From Pseudomonas maioricensis (lineage in GTDB: Bacteria > Pseudomonadota > Gammaproteobacteria > Pseudomonadales > Pseudomonadaceae), in NCBI RefSeq assembly GCF_022790535.1, contig NZ_LOHG01000001.1, positions 1 to 64,000 of the forward strand: a DNA stretch of 64,000 bases, written 5' to 3'. Numbering within the stretch: the first letter of the stretch is position 1; each line of letters opens with the position of its first letter. Below are positions 28,377 to 38,613 of this stretch, in pieces. The notes below the pieces were generated by a model. It saw only the letters and a program-made list of their open reading frames with translations, was not told the DNA's origin and made no database searches. Position numbers and translations under genes: made by a program.

Positions 28377-28820
28377 ATGGAATACCTGCAAAACCTGTCG
28401 TTCTGGGATTGGTTGGGGTTAGGCACCGTGCTGTTGATTCTTGAAGTGTTCGGCGCGGGCGGCTATCTGTTGTGGATGGGCGTAGCAGCTGCAGCGGTCG
28501 GGGTGCTGACGTTCATCATTCCCGGCATGCTCTGGACCCTGCAGTTCTTGCTCTTTGCAGTGACCTCGGTGCTGACCGCCGTCTATTGGTGGCGCCGCCA
28601 GCGAACGGTGAACCGGCCTTCCGATCAACCCGGTTTGAATATGCGCGGCCAGGAGTTGATCGGTCGTGTTTTTGTCGTTCAGGACGCAATTGTCGACGGT
28701 CGCGGCAAGATCAAGGTCGGCGATGGCGTATGGCTGGCCAGTGGGCCAGACTCGCCAGTGGGCACGCAGGTGCGGGTGATTGGCCAGGATGGGGCGATAT
28801 TGCGGGTTGAGGCGATTTAG
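28377..28820 (+). CDS. NfeD-like membrane protein
   Basis: A 147-residue protein with two or three membrane helices in the first 80 residues (LGTVLLILEVFGAGGYLLWMG and the next). A C-terminal OB-fold follows (LIGRVFVVQDAIVDGRGKIKVGDGVWLASGP). Short NfeD proteins of this kind pair with SPFH partners, here the gene directly upstream. It lacks the ClpP-like protease domain of long NfeD forms. Confidence 0.9.
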   Translation: MEYLQNLSFWDWLGLGTVLLILEVFGAGGYLLWMGVAAAAVGVLTFIIPGMLWTLQFLLFAVTSVLTAVYWWRRQRTVNRPSDQPGLNMRGQELIGRVFVVQDAIVDGRGKIKVGDGVWLASGPDSPVGTQVRVIGQDGAILRVEAI

Positions 28821-28839
28821 GTGGGGGCCGGTGCAGCAC

Positions 28840-28929
28840 CTGTGGGAGCCGAGCTTGCTCGCGATAAGGCTGGACGTAATGCATCTGAGATAGGTGTCGT
28901 CCCTATCGCGAGCAAGCTCGGCTCCCACA
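28840..28929. repeat. REP inverted-repeat pair
   Basis: The arms GTGGGAGCCGAGCTTGCTCG and its exact complement CGAGCAAGCTCGGCTCCCAC, continued by CGAT/ATCG, form a perfect 24-bp inverted repeat. It lies between the NfeD-like gene and the DUF2388 gene. Confidence 0.88.
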
Positions 28930-28994
28930 TGGAACTACCGCATCACTCCCGACATCCAACAGTTTCAGAACAATCACTGTTGGAGTACTTCACC

Positions 28995-29318
28995 ATGCGT
29001 CTCAAGCTCGCTGTCGCCACGTTTGCTCTGCTCTCTCTCCCGGTCGGTTCAGCAATGGCTGACGCTGGGTTCTGGCGTGATGTTATTTCCTCTGGTGCCA
29101 CTACCGGCTCCACCTACCTGACTTTCAAGGATCACAAGCTGATCGTGGCTGCTCAAGACGACGCAGGCAGCTTCGTTGCCAGCGACGGCGGCATCCGTGG
29201 TCCTTTCCTGGAAGCTGCCATCCAGCAGGTTCGCAGTGAAAACCCAGGCCTCAATGCTTCGGACATGGATCTGGCCAACGCCATCCTGGCCAAGAATCTG
29301 GTTGCTGAAAACCAGTAA
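28995..29318 (+). CDS. DUF2388-family periplasmic protein
   Basis: A 107-residue protein starting at ATG 28995, with a clear signal peptide (MRLKLAVATFALLSLPVGSAMA, cleavage before DAGFW). The mature part (SSGATTGSTYLTFKDHKLIV and NPGLNASDMDLANAIL) is typical of the small Pseudomonas family DUF2388, whose function is unknown. It is followed by a bidirectional terminator shared with gcvH. Confidence 0.85.
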   Translation: MRLKLAVATFALLSLPVGSAMADAGFWRDVISSGATTGSTYLTFKDHKLIVAAQDDAGSFVASDGGIRGPFLEAAIQQVRSENPGLNASDMDLANAILAKNLVAENQ

Positions 29319-29323
29319 TTGCA

Positions 29324-29357
29324 GGAAAAAAAATGCCGCTCAATGAGCGGCATTTTT
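29324..29357. terminator. Bidirectional intrinsic terminator
   Basis: ATGCCGCT (29332-29339) and AGCGGCAT pair around CAATG, with an A-run before and a T-run after. It serves the DUF2388 gene (+) and gcvH (-). Confidence 0.92.
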
Positions 29358-29375
29358 TATGGCGGGCTGTTTGGC

Positions 29376-29759
29376 TTATTCGCCGATAGCGGCCTTGTAA
29401 CCTGCAGCATCCAGCAGTTTTGCCAGGTCGGCATCCGCTGCACTTGGCTTGATCTTGAAAATCCAGGCACCGTAAGAGTCGTTATTCAACGATTCCGGCG
29501 CATCGGCCAGCGCTTCGTTGACTTCGACGACTTCGCCAGCAATCGGCGAATAGATATCGGAAGCGGCTTTCACCGATTCAACGACACCTGCAGCGTCGCC
29601 AGCAGCGAAGACCTTGCCGATTTCTGGCAGCTCGACGAATACCACGTCACCCAGCGCTTCCTGAGCGTGATCGGAAATACCGACAACGATCAAGTCACCT
29701 TCTTTCTTCGCCCACTCGTGGCTTTCAGCAAAACGCAGTTCGGCGGGGATATTGCTCAT
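29376..29759 (-). CDS. gcvH: Glycine cleavage system H protein
   Basis: The 127-residue lipoyl carrier of the glycine cleavage complex, which shuttles the aminomethyl group between the P, T and L proteins. The lipoylated lysine is K64 in [21 protein letters not shown] (only the VKAAS core matters). It follows gcvT on the same strand, 46 bases apart. The P-protein gene is not in this window. Confidence 0.96.
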   Translation of the reverse strand: MSNIPAELRFAESHEWAKKEGDLIVVGISDHAQEALGDVVFVELPEIGKVFAAGDAAGVVESVKAASDIYSPIAGEVVEVNEALADAPESLNNDSYGAWIFKIKPSAADADLAKLLDAAGYKAAIGE

Positions 29760-29805
29760 TTAGTCATCCTCAAAATCGGGTCAGCGGTAAACCCGCCAGG
29801 AAAAT

Positions 29806-30888
29806 TCAGATCAGGGCTTTGCCATGACGTACAAACGCGGGCTTCACCACGCGAACCGGGTACCATTTGCCACGAATTTCGACTTCGGCACGGTCAGCAG
29901 TGGCCATGGGCACACGTGCCAAGGCAATCGACTTGCTTAGCGTAGGAGAGAAACTACCACTGGTGATCTCTCCTTCGCCAATTTCTGCGATACGGACCAC
30001 CTGATGAGCACGCAAAACGCCGCGCTCTTCGAGTACCAGTCCGACCAGTTTTGACGCTATGCCCCGTGCGCGCTCGGCTTCCAGAGCTGCTCGTCCGATG
30101 AATTTGCGCGAAGTCGGCTCCCAGGCGAGGGTCCAGGCCATATTGGCTACCAGTGGCGTGACCTGCTCGTCGATGTCCTGGCCATAAAGGTTCATCCCTG
30201 CTTCAAGGCGCAAGGTGTCTCTTGCACCCAGACCAATCGGAGAAATACCCGCGCCCACCAGATCATTGAAGAAACTAGGTGCTTGTTGCGACGGCAGAAT
30301 GATTTCCAGCCCGTCTTCGCCGGTGTACCCGGTGCGGGCTATGAACCAGTCGCCATCGTCGCGACCTTCGAACGGCTTGAGCTGACGGATAAGTTCGGCG
30401 CGGGAGGCGCTGACCAGTTCGGCGATCTTGTTTCGGGCGTTGGGGCCCTGGATGGCCAACATCGACAGGTCATTACGCTTGTTCAACTGAACATCGAAGT
30501 CATTCAGATGCACGAACATCCAGGCCAGGTCTTTCTCACCCGTGGCGGCGTTGACCACCAGTCGGTAACCGCTGTCGGTGAGGTAGACGATCATGTCGTC
30601 GATGATCCCGCCATCGTTATCGAGCATTGCGCTATACAACGCCTGCCCGACATTTTTCAGCCGGTCGACGTCATTGGCGAGCAAGTACTGCAACCAGATT
30701 TTTGCCTGGCTGCCTGTTACATCAATCACATGCATGTGTGAGACGTCGAACACACCGCAGTCGCGGCGCACCTGATGGTGCTCTTCGACCTGCGATCCAT
30801 AATGCAACGGCATGTCCCAACCACCAAAATCGACCATCTTCGCGCCAAGCGCGAGGTGCAGGTCAAAAAGCGGCGTGCGCTGTCCCAT
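29806..30888 (-). CDS. gcvT: Glycine cleavage system T protein (aminomethyltransferase)
   Basis: Transfers the one-carbon unit from aminomethyl-lipoyl H protein to tetrahydrofolate, releasing ammonia. 360 residues from ATG 30888 (MGQRTPLFDLHLALGAKMVD) with AAGGAG upstream. The conserved FGGWDMPLHYGSQVEEH and the folate-site region (RTGYTGEDGLEI) are seen. It forms an operon with gcvH. No glycine riboswitch was recognised upstream, although P. aeruginosa and relatives have several gcv copies with varied control. Confidence 0.95.
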   Translation of the reverse strand: MGQRTPLFDLHLALGAKMVDFGGWDMPLHYGSQVEEHHQVRRDCGVFDVSHMHVIDVTGSQAKIWLQYLLANDVDRLKNVGQALYSAMLDNDGGIIDDMIVYLTDSGYRLVVNAATGEKDLAWMFVHLNDFDVQLNKRNDLSMLAIQGPNARNKIAELVSASRAELIRQLKPFEGRDDGDWFIARTGYTGEDGLEIILPSQQAPSFFNDLVGAGISPIGLGARDTLRLEAGMNLYGQDIDEQVTPLVANMAWTLAWEPTSRKFIGRAALEAERARGIASKLVGLVLEERGVLRAHQVVRIAEIGEGEITSGSFSPTLSKSIALARVPMATADRAEVEIRGKWYPVRVVKPAFVRHGKALI

Positions 30889-31042
30889 GGGTTTCTCCTT
30901 CCGGGCGTGGCGAAGATGCGGACAGGCAGAGTGCTCACATGCCCCCGTGAATTGGGGTGTAGAACAGATAGCAACATGTCGAACAGTCTGACAGACCACA
31001 CCGATTGCGGCGCATTGTAGCCGCAAGGTTGTAGACCCGCAT

Positions 31043-32659
31043 CTAACGAAATTGACGAGCCGAGCGTCTGATCAAGCCGATGACCGGCAACAGGCCAACC
31101 AGAACCAGCGTCAGGGCGGGCAGGGCAGCGCGGGCCCACTCGCCTTCGCTGGTCATCTCGAAGATGCGCACCGCCAGAGTGTCCCAGCCAAACGGGCGCA
31201 TCAGCAGGGTGGCGGGCATCTCCTTGAGCACATCGACGAAGACCAGCAACGCTGCGCTGAGTGCGCCAGGGACCAGCAACGGTAGATACACCTTGAAAAA
31301 CAATCGGGGCCCACTGACACCCAAACTACGTGCTGCTTCCGGTAGAGAAGGGCGGATGCGTGACAGGCTGTTCTCGAGCGGTCCATAGGCCACTGCAATG
31401 AAACGCACCAGATAGGCCAACAGCAACGCGGCGAGGCTTCCCAGCAGCAACGGTTTGCCCGCACCCCCGAGCCAACTGGACACAGGGATCACCAGCACGC
31501 GATCCAGATAACTGAAGGCAAGCATGATCGACACGGCCAGTACCGAGCCAGGCAGCGCATAGCCCAGGTTCGCAAGACCGACCCCGGAGTTGATCGCTGG
31601 AGTCGGGGCCAGGCGTCGGGCAAATGCCAGTACCAACGCCACGCTCACGGTTATGAGCGCTGCTATGCTACCCAGATACAAGGTGTGCAGGATCAGCCCG
31701 GTGTAGCGTTCATCCAGATCGAAGCGCCCGCGTTGCCAGACCCAGACGATGAGTTGCAACAGCGGGATCGCAAAGGCGCAGATGAATACCAGCCCACACC
31801 AACTACTGGCGGCTGCCGCCTTGATACCACGCAGGTGATAAAGCGCCTTGACCCGAGGCCGCTCGTTGGTCGCCCGGCTCGCACCTCTGGCTCGGCGTTC
31901 TCCGTACAGCACGATCATCACCGCCAGCAGCAGCAAACTGGCCAGCTGCGCTGCGCTGGAGAGGCTGAAGAAGCCGTACCAGGTTTTATAAATGGCGGTG
32001 GTGAAGGTATCGAAGTTGAACACCGAAACCGCGCCGAAATCGGCGAGGGTTTCCATCAGCGCCAGTGCCACCCCCGCACCAATGGCAGGGCGTGCCATGG
32101 GCAGTGCTACGCGCCAGAACGCTTGCCAAGGCGTTTGGCCGAGGACTCTTGCGGCTTCCATCAAACCTTTGCCCTGCGCGAGAAACGCGGTGCGGGCAAG
32201 CAGGTACACGTAGGGATAAAACACCAGCACCAGCACGATAATCACGCCGCCGGTGGAGCGTACGCGTGGCAGTCGCAGCCCGGTGCCGAACCACTCGCGC
32301 AACAGTGTTTGTACGGGGCCTGCAAAGTCCAGCAGGCCGACAAACACAAAGGCCAGCACATAGGCCGGAATTGCAAAAGGCAGCATCAAGGCCCAGTCCA
32401 GCCAGCGTCGCCCGGGGAATTCACACAGGCTGGTGAGCCACGCGAGGCTGACGCCGAGCAAGGTAACCCCAACGCCGACCCCAACGATCAGCGTCAGGGT
32501 GTTGCCTAGCAGGCGTGGCATCTGTGTTTCCCACAGGTGCGACCAGATCTGCATGTCGATGGTCTGCCACGACATCAGCAAAACGCTGAGCGGCAGCAGC
32601 ACCAAAGCAGCGATGGCGAAGACCAGCGGATACCAGCGGCGTTGGGCGGGGTGGGCCAA
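31043..32659 (-). CDS. fbpB: Iron(III) ABC transporter permease, fused two-domain type
   Basis: A 538-residue inner-membrane permease with two copies of the BPD_transp_1 domain. Each has an EAA-type loop ([20 protein letters not shown] and [20 protein letters not shown], both ending before a helix). Some twelve helices are expected. It lies next to the periplasmic iron-binding protein gene and downstream of it on the same strand, with a REP pair between. No ATPase gene is adjacent, so the nucleotide-binding subunit must come from another locus. Confidence 0.9.
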   Translation of the reverse strand: MAHPAQRRWYPLVFAIAALVLLPLSVLLMSWQTIDMQIWSHLWETQMPRLLGNTLTLIVGVGVGVTLLGVSLAWLTSLCEFPGRRWLDWALMLPFAIPAYVLAFVFVGLLDFAGPVQTLLREWFGTGLRLPRVRSTGGVIIVLVLVFYPYVYLLARTAFLAQGKGLMEAARVLGQTPWQAFWRVALPMARPAIGAGVALALMETLADFGAVSVFNFDTFTTAIYKTWYGFFSLSSAAQLASLLLLAVMIVLYGERRARGASRATNERPRVKALYHLRGIKAAAASSWCGLVFICAFAIPLLQLIVWVWQRGRFDLDERYTGLILHTLYLGSIAALITVSVALVLAFARRLAPTPAINSGVGLANLGYALPGSVLAVSIMLAFSYLDRVLVIPVSSWLGGAGKPLLLGSLAALLLAYLVRFIAVAYGPLENSLSRIRPSLPEAARSLGVSGPRLFFKVYLPLLVPGALSAALLVFVDVLKEMPATLLMRPFGWDTLAVRIFEMTSEGEWARAALPALTLVLVGLLPVIGLIRRSARQFR

Positions 32660-32697
32660 GAGGGCTCTCTGCAGCAGAATCAGTCTGTTGGAAACGC

Positions 32698-32786
32698 CTG
32701 TGGGAGCAGAGCTTGCTCGCGATAAGAGCGACGCGATCTATCTGATATCGCGGTGCCCTTATCGCGAGCAAGCTCTGCTCCCACAG
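32698..32786. repeat. REP inverted-repeat pair
   Basis: A perfect 24-bp inverted repeat, with GTGGGAGCAGAGCTTGCTCG and CGAGCAAGCTCTGCTCCCAC as its outer 20 bases. The AGA/TCT core varies together on both arms when compared with its sister elements. It lies inside the fbpA-fbpB transcription unit. Confidence 0.9.
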
Positions 32787-32810
32787 GAGGAATATGCGTT
32801 CAGGCGGTAA

Positions 32811-33812
32811 TCAATTCCAGCCAACCCGATCCATCATGCGGATCGCTTCGGCCTGGCGCTTGCCTGCGACTTCGACCGGGATGGTATCAGCCTTGAACTG
32901 ACCCCAGCTCGCAACTTCCTCGGAAGGCGCGACTTTCGGGTTGGCCGGAAACTCTTGATTAGTACCCGCGAAGATCGCTTGTGCTTCCGGACCAGTCATC
33001 CACTCGACCATGGCCTTGGCAGCTTCCGGGTGAGGGGCGTATTTGGTCAGGCCGATACCGGACAGATTGACGTGCACGCCACGGTCCGACTGATTCGGCC
33101 AGAACAGCTTCACTGCCAGATCAGGGTTTTCCTTGTGCAGGCGGCCGTAGTAGTAGGTGTTGACGATGCCGACATCGCATTGCCCGGCATTGATCGCTTC
33201 CAGCACGGCGATGTCGTCGGAGAATACGTCGGTGGACAGGTTGTTCACCCAGCCCTTGAGGATCTTCTCGGAGGCCTCGGCGCCGTGGGTTTCGATCAGG
33301 GTTGCGGTCAGCGACTGGTTGTAAACCTTTTTGCCGGTACGCAGGCACAGGCGACCTTCCCAGTCCTTACCTGCCAGAGCTTCGTAGGTGGTCAGCTCTT
33401 GGGGTTTAACACGATCAGTCGAATAGGCGATGGTCCGGGCGCGCAGGCTCAGGCCGGTCCAGCTATGAGTCGAGGAGCGATATTGCGCAGGAATATTGGC
33501 GTCGATCACCGGTGAGGTGAATGGCTGCAAAATGCCCATCTGTTCGGCTTGCCAGAGGTTGCCCGCATCGACGGTGAGCAGCAGATCGGCTGTGGCGTTC
33601 TCGCCCTCGGCCTTGATGCGCTGCATCAACGGTGCTTCCTTGTCGGTGATGAACTTGACCTTCACGCCGGTCTTGGCGGTGTACGCATCAAATACCGGTT
33701 TGATCAGTTCATCGATTCGTGAGGAGTAAACCACTACCTCGTCGGCAGCCTGGGCTGTGCTGCCAAGCACTGTCAGTGTCAAAGCAGCCAGAAGACGCTT
33801 GCTCGCCTGCAT
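32811..33812 (-). CDS. fbpA: Periplasmic iron(III)-binding protein of an ABC importer
   Basis: A 333-residue ferric-binding protein with signal peptide ([22 protein letters not shown], cleavage before ADEVVVYSS), starting at ATG 33812. The tyrosine pair that binds Fe(III) in the family is visible in VNTYYYGRL. The TonB-independent route brings ferric ion to the FbpB permease encoded just downstream. No obvious Fur box was found in the 100 bases upstream. Confidence 0.92.
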   Translation of the reverse strand: MQASKRLLAALTLTVLGSTAQAADEVVVYSSRIDELIKPVFDAYTAKTGVKVKFITDKEAPLMQRIKAEGENATADLLLTVDAGNLWQAEQMGILQPFTSPVIDANIPAQYRSSTHSWTGLSLRARTIAYSTDRVKPQELTTYEALAGKDWEGRLCLRTGKKVYNQSLTATLIETHGAEASEKILKGWVNNLSTDVFSDDIAVLEAINAGQCDVGIVNTYYYGRLHKENPDLAVKLFWPNQSDRGVHVNLSGIGLTKYAPHPEAAKAMVEWMTGPEAQAIFAGTNQEFPANPKVAPSEEVASWGQFKADTIPVEVAGKRQAEAIRMMDRVGWN

Positions 33813-33914
33813 GGAAGGGTCTCGCAATCTCAAAAATGAGGCGAAATGGTAGTTAATCCCATTTGCCACGTCTGGATAGACGCGTAACAGAATGTTGCGA
33901 AATTGTGCCTCAGT

Positions 33915-34008
33915 CTTGTGGGAGCCGGGCTTGCCCGCGATGTACGATGACGCGATATGTCTGCTGCACCGAGGTGTTTGTATCGCGTGCAAGCCCGGCT
34001 CCCACAGG
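33915..34008. repeat. REP inverted-repeat pair
   Basis: Left GTGGGAGCCGGGCTTGCCCG, right GTGCAAGCCCGGCTCCCAC, with one mismatch near the inner end. It lies between ubiI and fbpA. Confidence 0.85.
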
Positions 34009-34019
34009 TCTGTTGCGGT

Positions 34020-35240
34020 CTACAGCCGAGCCAACTCCGGCAAGTCCCCACTCAACCCCAGAGCCTGTCGCACGAATGTCGCTTTGGCTTCAGGGACCTG
34101 ATTAACCATTTTCAGACCTGTGTTGCGCAACCAGCGTAATGGCAGTTGATCTGCCTGGAACAAGCGCTCAAAGCCTTCCATAGCGGCCATCAGAGCCAGG
34201 TTGTGGGGCATGCGCCTACGCTCAAAGCGGCTCAGCACACGCACATCGGCCAGACGTTCGCCGCGCTCGCTGGCATGCAATAACACTTCGGCCAGCACTG
34301 CGGCGTCGAGGAAGCCCAGGTTTACGCCCTGGCCTGCCAGTGGGTGGATGGTGTGTGCGGCGTCGCCGATCAAGGCCAGGCCTTCAGCGACATAACGCTT
34401 GGCGTGGCGCTGGCGCAATGGCACGCACACGCGAGGGTCTGCGGCCACAACTGAACCCAGACGCCCCTCGAAGGCCTGTTCAAGCTCACGGCAGAAGGTT
34501 TCATCATCAAGGGCTGTCAGTCGTTCTGCTTCTTTTGGAGTCACCGACCAGACAATGGAGCACCAATGCTCGCCTTCACGCTGCAACGGTAAAAATGCCA
34601 GCGGACCATTATCGGTAAAACGTTGCCATGCAGTTTTGCGGTGCGAGTTGCTGGTCCGTACGCTCGTCACGATAGCGTGATGCTGGTAGTCCCACTCACG
34701 GGTTTGAGTCCCGGTCAGGCGTCGGACAGCCGAGTTGGCGCCGTCAGCGGCAATGACCAGCGGTGCCCGTAGCAGGCGACCGTCAGCCAGTGTCAGCAAC
34801 CAATCGTCGCCAGAGCGTCTCATTTGCTCCAGCCGCGCGTTGGCCAGCAGGCCGATATCGCAATCATGCAGACGGTCCAGCAAGGCGTCTTGAACAACAC
34901 GGTTTTCAACGATATGGCCGAGTACGTCGGCATGCACGCTGGCAGCCGAGAAATGAATCTGCCCGGTGCCGCTGCCATCCCAGACCTGCATTTCGCCGTA
35001 GGGGCTGGTGCGACGCCCGGCGATGCCTTCCCACGCGCCCAAGCGTTGCAGGATCCGCTGGCTGGCGGAAGACAACGCGCTGACCCGAGGTTCGAACATG
35101 GCCTGGGAGTCGAACGGCTTGACGCTCAGCGGGCCGCCATCGACCACGACAATGTTCAAGCCGCTGCCTTGAAGTGCAAGCGCCAGGGCGCTGCCGACCA
35201 TTCCGGCTCCGACAATCAGCAGATCTGCGCGGATTTCCAT
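34020..35240 (-). CDS. ubiI: Ubiquinone ring hydroxylase, FAD monooxygenase (UbiI/VisC type)
   Basis: A 406-residue flavoprotein monooxygenase with the FAD-binding GxGxxG in VGAGMVGSALALAL. The second FAD motif is in LIGDAAHTIHPLAGQGVNLGFLD. The family adds hydroxyl groups to the ubiquinone ring; in enterobacteria UbiI acts on C5. It is the last gene of the ygfB/pepP/ubiH/ubiI block, the same order as in E. coli, which supports the UbiI assignment over UbiF. Confidence 0.88.
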   Translation of the reverse strand: MEIRADLLIVGAGMVGSALALALQGSGLNIVVVDGGPLSVKPFDSQAMFEPRVSALSSASQRILQRLGAWEGIAGRRTSPYGEMQVWDGSGTGQIHFSAASVHADVLGHIVENRVVQDALLDRLHDCDIGLLANARLEQMRRSGDDWLLTLADGRLLRAPLVIAADGANSAVRRLTGTQTREWDYQHHAIVTSVRTSNSHRKTAWQRFTDNGPLAFLPLQREGEHWCSIVWSVTPKEAERLTALDDETFCRELEQAFEGRLGSVVAADPRVCVPLRQRHAKRYVAEGLALIGDAAHTIHPLAGQGVNLGFLDAAVLAEVLLHASERGERLADVRVLSRFERRRMPHNLALMAAMEGFERLFQADQLPLRWLRNTGLKMVNQVPEAKATFVRQALGLSGDLPELARL

Positions 35241-35292
35241 GCTTTAAATCGTTCCCGCTGTAGGCGTGAGCCGGTGGTTAAGAGACTGAAGA

Positions 35293-36480
35293 TCAAACAT
35301 TGGGTCGGGTTCCCAGCCCCATTGCCTGCCGCGCAAACCAGCGCTTGGCCGGGGGCAACAAATCAAGACCGAGTAAGCCGAGGTTACGCCCTGCCGCGAT
35401 CAGCGGCTGGTTGCTGCCGAACAAGCGGGTGACCTGATCTGAAAAACCGACCGTGAGTTGCTGGTCCAGACGCTGTTGTTCGCGATAGAGCTGCAACGTC
35501 GACAGGTCGCCGGGCAGCGTGCCGCTGGTCAGTAACGTCTGCGCCAACGCATGGGCATCCCGTAGCGACAGGTTGAAACCCTGCCCGGCAATCGGGTGCA
35601 GGCTGTGCGCTGCGTTACCCAGTACGACCAGATGTGAGCGGACTTGTTCTTCGGCTTCGATGAGATTCAGCGGATAGACATGCCTCGCCCCGACTTGCTG
35701 CAGCGTACCGAGGCGATAGCCGAATACAGTCTGCAGTTCGTTGAGGAAGCTGCGGTCGTCCAGTTCGAGCAAGCGCTGAGTGTCGGCCCCCGTGCGGGTC
35801 CAGACCAACGCACAGCGATTTTCCGGCAGCGGCAACAGGGCCATCGGGCCTTCATCGGTGAAACGCTCGAATGCCTGGCCGCAATGGGCTTCGCTCGGGG
35901 TGATATTGGCGATCAGTGCGCTCTGATTATAGGGGCGCTGACGAACGCCTATGCCCAACTGTTCGCGCAGACTTGAGCGGCCGCCGTCAGCCAGAACCGC
36001 CAGATCGCATTCCAGCTCGGTTTCGTCGTCAAGCAGCAGACGATAGCCATTGGGCAACGCCTGCATGTGTTTGACTTCAGCCGGAACCCTCCAGCTGACC
36101 ACGTCCTTGTCCAGGCCTTGCCAGAGGCACTGGCCCAGCCAGGCGTTTTCTACCACGTAGCCGAGGGCGGGCACGCCTTCTTCCATTGCCGATAAGCGCG
36201 CAGAGCCGAACCGACCGCGATCTGACACTTGAATTTGCAGAATAGGCTCGGCGCGGCGGGCGATGGCTTGCCACAGCCCGAGACGCTCATAAATTTGTCG
36301 AGCGCCGAACGACAGCGCCGAAGAGCGAGCGTCATAGCTAGGCTGATAGGTATCGCCTGGTGCGAACTGCTCGATCAACACGATCTTCCAGCCTCGCTCT
36401 TTGGCACCGGCCTGCAACGCCATGGCGAGGCTTGCACCGACCAGGCCGCCGCCCACGATTGCCAGATTGAAACGGCTCAT
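35293..36480 (-). CDS. ubiH: 2-octaprenyl-6-methoxyphenol hydroxylase
   Basis: A 395-residue FAD monooxygenase, a paralogue of the UbiI-type neighbour. Its GGGLVGASLAMALQ and LGNAAHSLHPIAGQGFNLSL motifs are the FAD-binding ones (the family often has D or N in this second motif). It hydroxylates the ubiquinone ring at C1. Its start overlaps the pepP stop by four bases (ATGA), so translation is probably coupled. Confidence 0.93.
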   Translation of the reverse strand: MSRFNLAIVGGGLVGASLAMALQAGAKERGWKIVLIEQFAPGDTYQPSYDARSSALSFGARQIYERLGLWQAIARRAEPILQIQVSDRGRFGSARLSAMEEGVPALGYVVENAWLGQCLWQGLDKDVVSWRVPAEVKHMQALPNGYRLLLDDETELECDLAVLADGGRSSLREQLGIGVRQRPYNQSALIANITPSEAHCGQAFERFTDEGPMALLPLPENRCALVWTRTGADTQRLLELDDRSFLNELQTVFGYRLGTLQQVGARHVYPLNLIEAEEQVRSHLVVLGNAAHSLHPIAGQGFNLSLRDAHALAQTLLTSGTLPGDLSTLQLYREQQRLDQQLTVGFSDQVTRLFGSNQPLIAAGRNLGLLGLDLLPPAKRWFARQAMGLGTRPNV

Positions 36481-37820
36481 GCTGCGAATTCCGGTTGGTT
36501 GCGGGCGGCGGCCATCAACGCCTCGATTTCTGCGACAGACTTGGGCACGCCACCTGTAAGAATTTCACAGCCTTTTTTGGTCACCACGACGTCATCCTCG
36601 ATTCGCACACCGATACCTCGCCATTTTTTCGCGACCTGTTGGTTGTCCGGCGCAATATAAATACCCGGCTCGACCGTCAGGGTCATGCCGACTTCCAGTA
36701 CCCGCCATTCGCCGCCGACCTTGTAGTCACCCACGTCATGCACGTCCATCCCTAACCAGTGTCCGGCCCGGTGCATGTAAAAAGCTTTGTACGCCTCGTC
36801 GGCGATCAGTTCGTCCACATCGCCTTGTAGCAAGCCCAGCTCCACCAGGCCTTCGGTAATAACCAGAACCGTCGCCTCGTGCGCCTGGTTCCAGTGCTTG
36901 TCCGGGCCAATGGCCGCAAAGGCTGCCTCCTGAGCCTTGAGCACCAGCTCATAGATAGCTTTCTGCTCAGGGGAGAATTTGCCGCTGACCGGGAAGGTTC
37001 GTGAGATGTCACTGGCGTAGCAATCAATCTCACAGCCGGCGTCGATCATCACCAGGTCGCCATCCCTGAGCAGCGCATCGTTTTCCTGATAGTGCAGGAT
37101 GCAGGCGTTTCGGCCCGAGGCAACGATGGAGCCATAAGCGGGCATCTTCGCGCCGCCTTTGCGGAACTCATAATCGAGCTCTGCCTCGATACTGAACTCA
37201 TACAACCCCGGGCGGCACGCCTGCATGGCGCGCACGTGCGCACGGGCAGAAATTTGCGCAGCCTCGCGCATCACCTTTATTTCTGCCGCCGATTTATACA
37301 GGCGCATGTCGTGGAGCAAGTGATCCAGGGCAACGAATTCGTTCGGCGGCTGCGCGCCCAGATGAGCTTTGGAGCGGATGACATTGATCCATTCCATCAG
37401 GTGCCGATCAAACTCTGCGTTACTGCCCATTGCCGAGTACACCCGGTCACGGCCTTCAATCAGGCCAGGCAGGATTTCGTCGATGTCATTGATCGGGAAG
37501 GCGTCGTCGGCACCGAAGTCACGAATAGCGCCTTCCTGGCCAGCGCGCAGCCCATCCCAGAGTTCACGCTGAGGGTTACGCTCACGGCAGAACAGCACGT
37601 ACTCGCCGTATTCACGGCCGGGGATCAACACCACCACTGCTTCGGGTTCGGGGAAGCCGCTCAGATACTGAAAGTCGCTGTCCTGACGATAAACATGCTC
37701 GACATCGCGATTGCGGATCGCCACGGCAGCAGCGGGCAGGATGGCGATGCTGTTGGGTTCCATCTGCGCCATCAAGGCCTTGCGTCGACGAGCGTATTCC
37801 GACTTCGGGATATGGATCAT
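36477..37820 (-). CDS. pepP: Xaa-Pro aminopeptidase P
   Basis: Removes N-terminal residues that precede proline. 447 residues, close to the family's 440. The N-terminal creatinase-like domain starts MIHIPKSEYARRRKALM. The C-terminal pita-bread domain carries the two-metal ligands: MIDAGCEIDCYASDISRTF (two Asp), HRAGHWLGMDVHDVG (His), TVEPGIYIAP (Glu) and RIEDDVVVT (Glu). It is coupled by overlap to ubiH. Confidence 0.96.
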   Translation of the reverse strand: MIHIPKSEYARRRKALMAQMEPNSIAILPAAAVAIRNRDVEHVYRQDSDFQYLSGFPEPEAVVVLIPGREYGEYVLFCRERNPQRELWDGLRAGQEGAIRDFGADDAFPINDIDEILPGLIEGRDRVYSAMGSNAEFDRHLMEWINVIRSKAHLGAQPPNEFVALDHLLHDMRLYKSAAEIKVMREAAQISARAHVRAMQACRPGLYEFSIEAELDYEFRKGGAKMPAYGSIVASGRNACILHYQENDALLRDGDLVMIDAGCEIDCYASDISRTFPVSGKFSPEQKAIYELVLKAQEAAFAAIGPDKHWNQAHEATVLVITEGLVELGLLQGDVDELIADEAYKAFYMHRAGHWLGMDVHDVGDYKVGGEWRVLEVGMTLTVEPGIYIAPDNQQVAKKWRGIGVRIEDDVVVTKKGCEILTGGVPKSVAEIEALMAAARNQPEFAA

Positions 37821-37898
37821 AGGCAGGCGGATTCCCTTTGAGCGCTGCGGCCATCGTCGAAGATCATGGACGATGACCGCAAAAGCGGCGATGAAGGA

Positions 37899-38453
37899 TC
37901 AATGCAAGGAAGGCTTTGGCTCGGCAGCAACGGCTTTGTTGAACTCGGTGAACAGCAGCAACGGCGCGACGCGCAGGTATTCCATGACTTCCATGTAGTC
38001 GCTCTCGCCGTCGTCGGACTCTTCCAGCGCATCCTGTACCTGAGCGATGGCAGCGAGATCCTGCAACACTTCCATGGCCTCGGCGCTCAACGCAGTGTCT
38101 CCCGCCGTCAGACCGAAGCCGGTCAGGAAGCCCTGGCACCATTGACCAAGCGCAATGGCACGTTCGCCCAGCGGTTCGTCGTCACTTGGGAGCAGCAACA
38201 CGACAGTCATGTCGTCGCTGGTCAGCTCGCCTTTGACCATCTCTTGCAAACCGATCAACGCCTGACGGACATTGTCTTCGGGCGCGGACTCGAGCAGCTC
38301 GGCCGCATCGTTCAACCAGTCCCCGGCGTCAAAGCCGGAACCGGCGCAACTGCGACCTAGCAACAGGCCATGCAGCTCGGCGGGAGACACAGGGTGACCG
38401 CTGCTGCTGAGCAGGGTGGCGAAGGCTTTGTACGGGGAATTCTGAATAGGCAT
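37899..38453 (-). CDS. ygfB: YgfB/UPF0149 family protein
   Basis: A 184-residue helical acidic protein ([23 protein letters not shown]) of the YecA/YgfB family. It stands at the head of the block that continues with pepP, 78 bases upstream. In P. aeruginosa YgfB is reported to repress genes linked to beta-lactam resistance through AlpA, so a regulatory role is known from that species. Confidence 0.92.
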   Translation of the reverse strand: MPIQNSPYKAFATLLSSSGHPVSPAELHGLLLGRSCAGSGFDAGDWLNDAAELLESAPEDNVRQALIGLQEMVKGELTSDDMTVVLLLPSDDEPLGERAIALGQWCQGFLTGFGLTAGDTALSAEAMEVLQDLAAIAQVQDALEESDDGESDYMEVMEYLRVAPLLLFTEFNKAVAAEPKPSLH

Positions 38454-38613
38454 GGGTAGCTAGTCGCCAATCGGCTCAGTGTCTAGAATGAAGGTCTGTA
38501 TCCTAGACTATCCGGGCCACAAGATCATCTACGCGGCCTTAGGCGGCGCTTCAGAGGCCGTGGCGTAAAGCCAGCTCCTGTGCCACTCATCAGAAAGTAT
38601 TCAGTGGGAAACA

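Noticed and set aside
30889..31042. Glycine riboswitch before gcvT
   Set aside because: The 154-base spacer lacks the conserved glycine aptamer segments; only a short GC hairpin (about 31005-31026) is seen.
31685..32509. A 274-codon open frame antisense to the iron permease gene
   Set aside because: Lies wholly inside the fbpB coding sequence on the other strand and shows only shadow-frame composition.
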